A stretch of DNA of 64,000 bases from Clytia hemisphaerica (taxonomy: Eukaryota > Cnidaria > Hydrozoa > Leptothecata > Clytiidae): positions 661,368-725,367 of the forward strand of contig CACVBU010001038.1 in assembly GCA_902728285.1 (NCBI GenBank), read 5' to 3'. The position numbers and the translations under genes are program-made. This document shows positions 12,701 through 23,066 of the stretch, piece by piece (position 1 is the first letter of the stretch; each line of letters starts with the position of its first letter). Below the pieces are notes generated by a model, which ran no database searches, was not told the origin of the DNA, and saw nothing but the letters and a program-made list of their open reading frames with translations.

Positions 12701-15520
12701 TGGATTTTTGATTGAAATATTGCGTTTTAGCAGGAATTTCAATTTCAAAATGGTGGATATACCCAAATCCCAAGCCCAGATGACTTTGATTTTCCTGCAG
12801 TATTTCCAGAATACTATCACTGCAAAAAAATTTGGACCCATGTCTATTGACATTTTAGAGATTTTTTCAGTCCAAATTTGGGTTTTTGCCTGAAAAATGG
12901 CTCTTAGCAGGAATTTTATTTCCATAATGGCGGACATAGACCCATCCCAGACGCAAATGATTTTGATTTCCCTGGAGTATCTCCAGTATACTATCACTAC
13001 AAAAAAAATTTCAGTCAGCATTTAAACTCAGTTTGTAGAAGCTTGCCTTAAAAAATGCTATTTTTTGAGAAATATGATTTTTTTTTGCTAAAAAGCGATT
13101 TTTGAAGACGCCATTATGATTTATTGAAAAAAGTGAAAAACTTGAAATTCATTTTGCTTAAAGACTTTATTGAAGACTTCCATCTCTGAAAATTTCAGAT
13201 ATGTGAATCAATTAGTTTAAAGTTTATGAGCTTGCAAAATTGGCCTTAAAAAGCATTTTGCTACCCAAATTTGGCTTAAAACGGCTCGTTTAGGGCTCCA
13301 ATGGGTACAATTTTCAAACCAATATGATTATTTTGTTGTTTCTTCATAAAATTTAGTACAGCAAGTGAAAAAAATAAGATTTGCAATAGTTTTGACATAT
13401 TTACAGGCCTGAAACGGCCAGAAAATGCCATTTTTTCCAATTATTGCCTGTAGTGCGAATCAGTACCCCCAGGGGGGTTCGGCCAATTTTGAACTTTTGA
13501 CCTTAAGAATTGCGCAGAATGCCTCACAATAGGTTAAATTTTCATAAAAAAACACTACATCTTGAATTTTCTGACTTTGACATTTGACGCCCCACCCTAT
13601 TATTATGCTTGATAGATATGTTTCCAATTCTAAATTTGATTAAAGGAATTTCTCAATTAAAAGGAATGCAGAAGGTCAAATATTTTTAAAATAATACATA
13701 CATGTAAAATATCATAAAAAATAAATTGAGCATCTTACCCATCAAGAACAGCAACGCCTACACTTGTACGACAAGTGCTTGTTGGGGAAACGTCAGAGCT
13801 CCACTGGTTTGTTTTGGGGTCATATCTTTCAACAGAGTTGAGATAGCTTGAACCATCATGTCCTCCAACAGCATAAAGTAATTCATCTAGAACTGATACA
13901 CCAACGCCACATCTACGTTTGTTCATACTGCAAACCATTTGCCATTCATTTTTCTGTGGTTCATACCTTCAGAGGGTTAAAAAAGATTAATTGGTTAATC
14001 ATTGCACTAGTCTGCGATTTAAGATATTCATGATATGCACCATTGCAATGTCTTCCATTCCACCCAATAGCTGATTGGTTGAAAGTGACGTTTTGACTGA
14101 TTTTACGTCACTTACAACCAATGAGCTATTGGTTCCGTGATGTAATGTCAGAAGACATTGCAGTGGTGCATATCATGAATATAAACAGGAAACTAATATA
14201 ATTATGCTTCATAATCGATCTAATGTAGACATAATAGGTTTGAGTATATGAACACAATTTTAGAAGCAACACGCATGTAGGTGTGTCAAGGCAAGACTTC
14301 AAAGTAATGAAAAACCCAATCCTGAACTCCTTTTATTTATCAAGGCCCTTGGGAATAAAGAATAAATGAAAAAATGAATACAACTGACAAAAGGAAATTA
14401 TTATGAAATAAAATTACCTTTCAACACTGTTAATTGCATCCCCAGTACACCAACCACCAACTGCAAACAAAACTTCACCTCTTTTAGTGGGTTGTCTAGC
14501 TTTAAACCTGGAACCCTGCTTCAGAAGTCGTTCTTCTGGTAAAAGCAAGTAGTTCTTAGCTTCATCAACAAGTTCTCTGCAATTCTCATCACTTTTTATT
14601 AACAAATCAGCACTTACAACACCAACCAGAAATCTTGCATTTAATAATGGTAATCGAACATGTTTAAGAACCTGTTTCAGGCTTGAACGTCTGTCACTTA
14701 TATTAAATCGTACCCATTTCATTACCGATAAAAATACCTCTTCTTCAGAAATAACATTTAGTTCATCACTTGCGATGATATCACAAAGTTGATCTAACAG
14801 AAGAAGCATAAATTCTTCACTGTCTTTTACATCTTGGAAATTATGTAATGTGAATAAATCAGCAATATGCAAAAGTTCTGTACAAGCATGTGTATCTGCA
14901 AATGATTTTATTCCTAAACAATTTGAAGGATCTAATTGTTTTTTCAAAAACTCACAACAAGCGTCTTGAATTTCTTTCAATTGAAGTAAGCAAGCTGCTG
15001 GAAGAATTGTCTGTACGTTATTCTCATCAATTTTGATGATGGATGTGTATGCAAAATCAATTAACTGTTCCATTGCTTTTTCATCAACATCTTTAATCGT
15101 CACCTCATTTTTCCTGCTTTCTGCCATTTCTCTGGTAAACATTGCTCTGAAATATGGGCAACAAGCAGATAGAACAACTTTGTGACATCTAAACTCTTTC
15201 GATCCAACACAAATCAAAACATCACATAGCTCATTATTCTTACGCAAACTGTCAAGCATGGTCAGCATCGAGGTTGGATACTTTTCTGATTTATGAAGAA
15301 AGTATGGCTTCAAGGCCATGTTAGTTTGGTTTAATTTAAGAGGAATAATGGAACTGGATCTTCTATGATGATGGTAGTAATCCATAACTTCATTCTCATC
15401 ACATGATGTACTTGATTTGTTTTCCAAAGATTCTGTATCTTCTTCCGATGATCCTCCTTGGACATCTTCCAATGGAAAATCCATTTTAAATTGCAAAATT
15501 ACTTTTTTGTTTTGGTTCAA
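9786..15520 (-). CDS. KLHL20: Kelch-like protein 20 (BTB-BACK-Kelch CUL3 adaptor)
   Basis: KLHL20 is the substrate-recognition subunit of a CUL3-RING ubiquitin ligase. Coding exons: 14418-15520, 13739-13966, 10755-10870, 10355-10534, 9786-10108. All are GT-AG with matching phases, giving 1950 nt, or 649 aa (human is about 609). Residues 1-80 form a low-complexity acidic or His-rich leader without family similarity. The BTB domain is about 90-200 (ELCDVLI..., [17 protein letters not shown]), BACK about 205-310 ([17 protein letters not shown]), and six Kelch repeats run from about 355 ([20 protein letters not shown]) to the C-terminus. Blocks such as [20 protein letters not shown] and [12 protein letters not shown] are nearly identical to vertebrate KLHL20, so orthology is firm. 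The tail after GGGVGV differs and ends GYFQAGCIQ. The first ATG in the frame was chosen; a later one at codon 13 (MDFPLED) is possible. Intron 2 holds a 2.7-kb foldback element, and intron 1 a 159-bp MITE. Confidence 0.95.
10917..13597. mobile_element. Giant foldback (palindromic) element in KLHL20 intron 2
   Basis: The left arm (10917 to about 12150) and the right arm (about 12420 to 13597) are near-exact inverted copies. The outer ends are GGGTAGGGCGTCAA and GGGTGGGGCGTCAA. Both sides are flanked by TATTATTA (10909-10916 and 13598-13605), an 8-bp target duplication that is low in complexity and so only suggestive. Each inner arm is built from four tandem units of about 180 bp, each starting gcagtgatagt(a/c)ttctgg. 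Short open frames here are by-products of the repeats. The element is unspliced intron sequence and would fold into a hairpin with stems over 1 kb in the KLHL20 pre-mRNA. Confidence 0.85.
14024..14182. mobile_element. 159-bp hairpin MITE in KLHL20 intron 1
   Basis: The two halves are inverted: atattcatgatatgcacca and gcaatgtcttc at the left match gaagacattgc and tggtgcatatcatgaatat at the right, with one mismatch over about 32 bp. The interior pairs too (ccaatagctgattgg / ccaatgagctattgg; agtgacgt / acgtcact). No coding capacity. Confidence 0.8.
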
Positions 15521-17169
15521 TATTAATCTAATCTCAACAGGAAGAAAGTAAAATGAAAAATAAAATCATTTTCAAGGAAGGCCCACTAGAATAACTTTAT
15601 ATTGAACATTACATAGTATATATAGGTTAGAATTTTATGACTGTATTTTGGAACTGTTGGTTATACTTTTTTATTAAACCTTTTTAATAAGACACAACTT
15701 TAAATTTGATAAAAACTTATAACCTGATTAAACTTATGACTTCAATGATTTTAAAATCTCAATTTCGTAAAAATACAGTAAAATAAAAAATTTAACTTAT
15801 AAACCTAGCTACTTGGAAGAAGTGAGAAGCAAATCTGAGCAAACCTCTGACTTTGACACATTTTGAATATTACAATGAAATTCAAAAGAGATTGAGGAAA
15901 TCCTTCATTTCAAACCTGATTTATATACTAATTTTTTCCGTGACCACTGCAGTTGAGTTAACAATTAAATTCTGTGATCTTTGTCTTTCTAAAGGTATAA
16001 AGTAAACCATAAAACCCCTTGAAAGTTTTTTTGAAAATATCATGGACCCCTTCTAGGTTAGAATGACCTTTGAAATCACAATGTCAAAAATTTAAAGACT
16101 CCCAACATTAAATCAATAACGCATATAGTTATTATAAATGTGTACTCTCGGGTACCTAATAGCCGGGGGGGGGGGGGGGTTGAATAAAAATGTCCTGGAT
16201 GGAAAATTTTCAAAAGGAGGCTAATACAGCAGAATTAGGGAACGTAAAAAAAATACTAAATTTATTCTTACATTGCTTTGCTTTTTAATTATTCAACCTT
16301 AGGAAAAGGTCCATTTCCTAAACTAGACAGAGTCTCCCTTAATCAGGAAAGAATTTAAGAAGTGTTTACAGGATATAAAATAGGACTTTTATAAACTCCA
16401 TCGCATCATTAAAACAGTAACATAATGATGCCTAATTAGTAAAAATGAATGTAAACTAAGAATTTTCTTGTCATTCTTTTGATGCTCTTGATTTTTATAA
16501 TTTTATTCAACTATTAAAAAATTGTCCATAGAATGCAAACGGTTCCAGCCCCCAGTAATTTTCAAGCTAACGAAAATAGGCACCAGCAAAATTTTAAGAA
16601 TGTAGCCCTGCCACCTGAAGCGAAAACTTGAAAAGAAAATTTTGCTTGTTAGTTTTAAAAACAAAATGAACCTTCACCTTCATCTCCATAAGCAAACATT
16701 GCTAAAATCAAAGTGATGCAGATCTTGATTAAATAAGCTGGGAATAAAGATGAAATATGCTAAGTTTTATGGGTATAAGGTATAATAAATTAGAAGTTTG
16801 ATAAAACTGATTTTTCAAATATATTGAAAACTTAATCATGAAGCTCAGCTCCCAATTCAATTAGTAAAAATTCCGCCCCCAAAAAACCTAGCCCCAGCAT
16901 TAAAAATAAATTCAGCCTTAAACCAAGCAAAATGATTTAGACCCCCCCTCCCTAAGCTCAGAGGGGGTCCATTCTATGATTGTTTTTAAGCAAAGTAGTG
17001 ATGGAGTGTAGTGTCCATCACCTAAAATTCTCCTTTTCACCACCAGTTTGGAGAGCTTCTTGACTTGTTTTCTTTTTTTTTTCAGCCTAACCAGTTCCTT
17101 ATCTTGATACCATTTTCAGCCTCAAGTCCCTTATAAATGTGTTCCTTATAAGAAATGTGTAGCTAATTG
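15521..17169. other. Spacer upstream of KLHL20
   Basis: It should hold the KLHL20 promoter and 5' UTR, but no motif can be fixed. There is a 15-G run at 16165-16179. The stretch from about 16530 to 16980 has C and G runs like the interior of the element near 8743-9135, possibly a degraded relative. No supported coding exon. Confidence 0.4.
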
Positions 17170-18527
17170 GGGGCAGTCTGGGAAATTCTTTATTCTTATT
17201 GACTTCCAAGATTTTTAAATGTGTAATTACATGGCTATCTAAGGATGCAAATTACACACAGTGCAAGATTATAACGTGTAATTTTTTGTGCCCTTACACC
17301 AGAGGATTTCTCAGACTGAGGGCACTTACCTTTTGAAAAATCTTTCTTACAAAAATGACTAAGTCAGTTAGTCACACTAGGAAATCAAGCTTTCAGAAAA
17401 ACAACATCCGTCATCTACAGGATGTATTTGCAACAACAAGGATGATAGGTCTCTTAGGATCAAAAGAGAAACCTATGTGATATCCTACCATTAATTTTTT
17501 ATCTTGAATAAAATTTTCTTAACATCGCTTGAAAAATGACTAAAATTTGGGATATTTTGGCCCATTGGCAAACTTAAAAGTTATCTAGGTCACTGAATTT
17601 GTTATGATATAAGGGGTATGGTGAATCTTTTATACAAAAACAATGAAACTAGGTGAAAAAAGTTTTTTGGGCCAAAATAGCTTTTTGTTCAATTTTTTTG
17701 ACTAGAGCTGAGGTCATTCTATTGCAGCCAGTAATTGTCAGTTAGAAAATAAATTTGATCTGAAAATCATGATTCCTCATCACATTCCAGAAAGGTTTCT
17801 AGAAAAATCAAATATTATGGTACTCTTTGAAAGCTTATAGAGGCTGAAATTCCACTCAAAGGCAGCTTCTAACTCCCATGACCCCCTTAATTTTATAAAA
17901 TTGACTTAAAAGTACATTTTTGGCTGAAATCTTTGCCCAAAATGAGTACTCATTGATACTTGATTCTTGATTTTGTGAAAGCATCCTATAGTGCAAGAAT
18001 TTATCAGGAGTTGGAACATTTTTCTTTCTTTTAAAGATTAGGGTTAGCTCAAAGTCCGTCTTAAACTGTAAAATTCTAACAATCTTGACAATGCTGCTCA
18101 AAACAACAATTTTTGCTCAAGATTGCACAGAAAATGAGCCCCCAAGTTTCATGGGGATAGTACAAACTTTCATCAAGATCTCTACCTCCTGATCTACCAT
18201 TTAAGGATCAAGTCTGTCAAAATGTTCAAAAGTACAAAATATTCCTAAACCTTTCATTCACTTTTGATAATTTGAACTTTGGGCTCATTTAACTGCATTT
18301 AAGAGCAAATAGGTTGATAGCAAAATTGTTTTATAAAGTTCACCTTTCAAGATTTGAGAGTTTATAAGCACATTTTGACAGAATTGATCCTTAAATGGTA
18401 GATCAGGAGGTAAAGAACTTGATGAAAGTTTGTACTTCCCCATGAAACTTCCTAAAAACCAAGATTTCATTGTTGTAGGGGGCTCATTTTCTGTTCAATC
18501 TTGGGGAACTGCCCCAAACTGCCCCAT
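17170..18527. repeat. Region ending in an inverted repeat, possible TIR element
   Basis: The clear part is an inverted repeat with arms of about 130 bp: 18110-18240 (gatctctacctcctgatcta, ccatttaaggatcaa) and 18365-18505 (tagatcaggaggtaaagaac, ttgatccttaaatgg). A larger element is possible, because ggggcagtctggg at 17170 is the approximate inverse of ccccaaactgcccc at 18513-18527. No target duplication could be assigned. Confidence 0.55.
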
Positions 18528-18660
18528 TCTTAAAAAACTGGCTATTAAATCTCTTTGACAACAAATTTTAATAACTCCACAAAGTTTATCGATCATACTT
18601 TCTGTCATAACACGTCACGATAACTTTCACCGATAGCGCGACCTTTTTAAAAGCCTACTC

Positions 18661-21600
18661 ATAGACAGGCAGCTGATGACATCAAAAAAAGTGAATCAGT
18701 GAAAATTCGAGGGACAAATATTGAGTACTTATGAGCATAAGTCTGCTAATGTCACCCATTTTCGGTTTTGTCAACTTTTCAACTTTAAGGCTCCAGTGAA
18801 AAATCTAGGTGCATGCAATAATGATACCAGCTGATGTTTTTTATCAGTCTTGATACTGGCAAGCTTTAAACAGTCATTTTTTCACTTTACAAAGTACACA
18901 ATTTTTTTCAGGACAGCTTTTTACATCAAAATGTGAACGGAAAATGAGGTTTTTAGCAAATTGTCTAAGTTCATTATTTAATAATCTAGGCCAATCATGT
19001 CTGATCATACTTAATTTTTCTTTTTATTACAGCCAAGGGATATGAAAAACAAAATCTACAAAAAAGATTTTCAAAATGAAGTTTTTCCCAGAATAAATGC
19101 AAAAAGTTGCGGACATAACTTTTTCCGTTCACAAAGTTATGTCCGCACCAATTGATTTCTAGAGAAGTGAAAGTGTTAATATCTATAGTTATTTGATTTT
19201 TAACCCTTCCCATCCATTAGAGAACCAAACCAAGTAACATAAAACCAGTTGTCCTTCATTGAAAAATATTCCATTTTGAAGTGAACAGGGTATACTTCCG
19301 TTCACAATTTTGAGTTATGTCCGCACATTATTTTATCCTTTAAATTTTCAAAGGAGTTATTCTTACTCAGCTGAATCATTTTCTATATCAAGGGTCATAT
19401 TTGGGGTCATTTTATACAAATTTGAAGTCCCAAAGGCTATTTGTTGGGAGACGGTGAAAAAAAAGTAGTTCTCCAAAAATTAGTTATGTCCGCAACAAAA
19501 AGTTATGTCCGCAACAAATCATGAAGTTTTCTCAGCCCCCAAACACCATTTTTAGGTTTCTTTGACAAATTATTGCATTTGAGGTCATTATAAGTTGGTC
19601 AAAACCAGAAAAAAGTCTGATAATTTTCCATTGGCAAGATTTCAGTTTTTTCACCTCATATCATATGTATTTCAGTTGCGGACATAACTATTTTCATCTA
19701 AAAATGTTGCTGATAAAGTGTATTTGCAAGCTGGCATGATGTTTTATCATATGGAAGTAGTGCTTAGGCTATTAGAAATAGAAAACAAATACTCTGATGC
19801 CAAGTTGAGGTCCAAAATTACAATTTTAACAGAAAAATAACCTTTTTGTTTCTTTGAAAATGATGGTTCTGAGCCTGCGAGCTTGAATAAAGGATAAATC
19901 GTGCATTAATTTGCATATTAAATTCATTGTGTAGTGTACACACAACATAATCTACTACACATTCACTTACAGACTGGTTAGAATTGCTCCAATTTGTTCA
20001 AAACGGAGTCATATTCTGTAGCAAATTGTATGTTGCGGACATAACTATTTAAAGTATTTTATCAGATTTTTGACCCCCTTAAGTGTCTTAAGCAGTTATG
20101 CTAACACTTTGACAATACTAAAGAGTTACATTTGTAAAAACCATGCATTTCCTTGTTTTTTTTTAATTTTTTGTGTCCTCTAGAGGGTCGTTCTTCTATT
20201 AGAAACATGAGAAAGTTCTAATATCATTGATAACTCTTCTTTTGTTCTTTTCAAAGAAAAACATGTAATAACTGAAATCAAACCAAACCAAATCTTTTGG
20301 TTTTATATTGATTTAGTCTCTATAATATTCCTTAAATTTTGGCAATAGAAAAAGACACTCCAAAATCTTTAATTAATGATGTATAATGTTCTAGGGTTTT
20401 CTACCCTAAGAAGAAAAAGTTATGTCCGCAACACAGCAATTATTACATTTAACCCTTTCTATTGAAAAAGTTAAGTGACTCTCAAGGAAAAATCATATTT
20501 AATGATTATGAAAATGTACAACAGTTGATGTCAAGCTCAAATCTTAACTTTTAAGATTAGATTTTAACAAAAAATTATATATGATTGGATTCTCTTTTAC
20601 AAATAAATCTTCAATTTTCAGGAAATCATAGTTACAAAGACCTTTCAAGACAACAAATTTCAATGATTAAATTTTGGTTCAAGTACAGCAAAGTATTAAA
20701 AGCCAAGTAATAACTCAATTTATGTTTATTGCTGATTTTAAATCAAATTTAACAAAAAGTTATGTCCGCAACCAACAAGGTTTCATTTTCTAATTTTTAT
20801 TGGCTAACTGAAATATAGCAAACTTTTGGTTTTTTGGAAGCCTTGTGATGAGTCCTTCAAATCTAAAATGAAATTACCTGACCATAGCCAGTTTTCTTTT
20901 CATGAAGTCAAACTTTATGGGAATATTTTTTAGTATTTTTAGATTTTATTTTGAAAAAAGTGTCAGAATTTGAAAAATATGCCATACTGGAGGGTAAAAA
21001 TTGCTTTTCAATGCAGCTTAATATATTAGCCATGAACTGAAATCTAAGACAAGTATTAGATAATGCATATTTTATCTCAAATCAAGTGTAAACTACAAAG
21101 AGTTTTTTGCCAAATTTGTCTGATTATAACTACTCTAGGTTAAATTTATGGACCAAGCCAGTTTGATTAAGCCCTGATACTTATGTTTTCTGAAAATTGA
21201 AGTCATTAATAAAAAAAATATCCAGGAACAAAAGTGAAATTCAAAACTTTATTTTTTCCAAATTTTTTCACCTATTTGGGTGACATTACCAGACTCATGC
21301 TCTTATTTAGAAATCTTTATAGTTTAGAGAGTCAGAAAAATTTACTCGGCGTGTTTAAAAATCTTTACCGGACGTGTCCGAGAATAATTTATTAATTGAT
21401 GACGTCACAAGCAAAAGTGAAAAATTGATGTTGTAAAATTTCAAAGTTTTACATACCATTCGAAGCGTTTTTTCATGTAGATTTCAAATCACATCAATCT
21501 TAATTAATAAGTAAAAATTTGAATATGAAAAGTTATTGAGGTCCCTAGCTCTTCTATGACGTCATTTTTGAAAAAATGCTTCATTTTATAAGGAATTACG

Positions 21601-22069
21601 ATCTCAATTTTCTCGAGTTAGGCTGAGAAATCGAATATACCTGTTTAGTTGTCTTCTATATAGTTTTTGACAAGCTTTCGAATGGTGTAAATTGTTTTTC
21701 AATTTGATGACGTTGAAATTTGACATTTTTAGGGGGTGAGAGGGTCATGATTGACCAAAATCACATGTCAAATTTAAGTCATAACTTTTGAAATCTAAAT
21801 TTTTACCTATTGAGACTGATGTGATTTAGAATCTAGATCCAAAAATGCTTCGAATGGTATATATATCATTATTATATGCTGAGATCAAATTTTCACTTTT
21901 GGTGGTGACGTCATCATTTGACAAATTACTACCGGACATGTCCGTTAAATAAATTTTCGGACGCCGAGTAAAATTTTTAGGATCAGTAGATATATGGGAA
22001 CAAGAAAAATCAACTCGACGTTTGTCCCAAAGTCGTCCAGATTTTAGATGTCGTCAGCTGCCTGTCTAT
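18661..22069. mobile_element. 3.4-kb TIR element carrying nine GTTATGTCCGCAAC motifs
   Basis: The ends are ATAGACAGGCAGCTGATGAC at 18661 and its inverse at 22047-22069, 22 of 23 positions matching; weaker similarity continues inward (gggacaaat.ttgagt). Between 19106 and 20772 the word GTTATGTCCGCAAC, or a one- to two-base variant, occurs nine times: plus strand at 19136, 19314, 19483, 19502, 20419 and 20759; minus strand at 19106, 19675 and 20032. No transposase frame is visible and no flanking duplication was found. A 0.65-kb palindromic MITE is nested at 21336-21982. The superfamily is not recognised. Confidence 0.65.
21336..21982. mobile_element. 0.65-kb palindromic MITE nested in the 18661-22069 element
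   Basis: The outer ends are aaaaatttactcggcgt and its inverse acgccgagtaaaattttt. Inverse pairs continue inward: ccggacgtgtccg / ccggacatgtccg, tgatgacgtca / tgacgtcatca, accattcgaagcgtttt / aaaatgcttcgaatggt. So the whole element is an imperfect palindrome. Confidence 0.75.
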
Positions 22070-22150
22070 CAGTACGAAAGAGAAATTGCGTATTTTTTAA
22101 TACACCGTTCATTAACTCAAATCAAATGACTTTGGAGGTTCTGTGAAAAA

Positions 22151-22939
22151 ATGGTGGCTGAATCGCCGTCCCATGTTTTGGCAGATAGTCCCAAGTTAGA
22201 GCAGTTGACGGTAGGTATTTAGTGTAGTAGCTACAAACCTGGAACCTGAACAAATTGCTATTATAATGTATGTACCGTAAATTGGTGTTGGTCTAATCAC
22301 TACCTAATATGAATATCAACATCCCCCCTCTGTTCCTCTTGTTTTCTAATTTCGAAACCCTTTTCTTTAGAGATAAGAATGACCTGAAGGTCGGAATTGC
22401 TGATGAAAACTATTCATTCTTCTTTTGCTTTTTTAGCAATCAGAAAAGAAAAAATATTTTGTCTACAAGCGATCCCGACCCTCCTCCTATCTGAAGAAGG
22501 GTGTCGGAATTAGAAGAGGGATGTACTGAGAAGAGAGACATGAACCATTATAAAATTGGATCTCAAAAGATGAAGGAGAAAAAAGAAAAAGTAATAGTCC
22601 CTACCAAAGATGTAAAAAAACTTTGCTGCTGGAACTGCTGGAACGAAATGAAATCCAGTCCTGTTCTGTTTTTTCTCAAATTTTTTTGTCTGTTCCTTTC
22701 TGTTGGTCCGCATTTTGTATCATTAGTTGCCCGATTCTCCCGATTTTGATTTTTCTTTGCAGCCCCAAGAGTGAGTTGCTATCCCGATTTGAATCCGAAT
22801 TTCTTTTCCAAGAACGAGAATCTACTTTCGTTTTCAAATCATAATGGCCGCCAACCAGATACTGATACTTTTTTCCAATTTCAACATTCTACTAATTCTG
22901 TGAAGAAAATTTTGATTACAGTGAAGTATTTATCCTTAG
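22151..22939 (+). CDS. Doubtful small gene, first three exons (partial)
   Basis: A possible gene starts at ATG 22151 (MVAESPSHVLADSPKLEQLT) and meets a donor gtaggt after 22210. Exon 2 (22437-22500) follows a strong polypyrimidine tract and ttttttag, and reads QSEKKKYFVYKRSRPSSYLK. Exon 3 (22763-22939) follows ttttctttgcag and ends at gtaagac. Phases agree (0, 1, 1), giving about 100 residues without a stop. The next exon would lie beyond the transposon at 23067-25542 and was not found. An alternative splice of exon 2 at 22522 gives a complete 75-aa frame ending at 22844. No family is recognised. Support is splice signals and open phase only. Confidence 0.35.
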
Positions 22940-23066
22940 GTAAGACTTTCTTTCTGATTTTTGATAGATACACAGATATACACCTTAATTAAGTATCTAT
23001 TTTTTGGGAAAATTTCATTCCAGTATAAACCAGCAGTATAAGGGTTAAAGTTTCGCCTCTCTGCCT

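Noticed and set aside
11504-13021. Related open frames on both strands ([17 protein letters not shown]) as a gene family
   Set aside because: They are translations of the 180-bp tandem units in the two arms of the foldback element; the same words appear in mirror order on the other strand.
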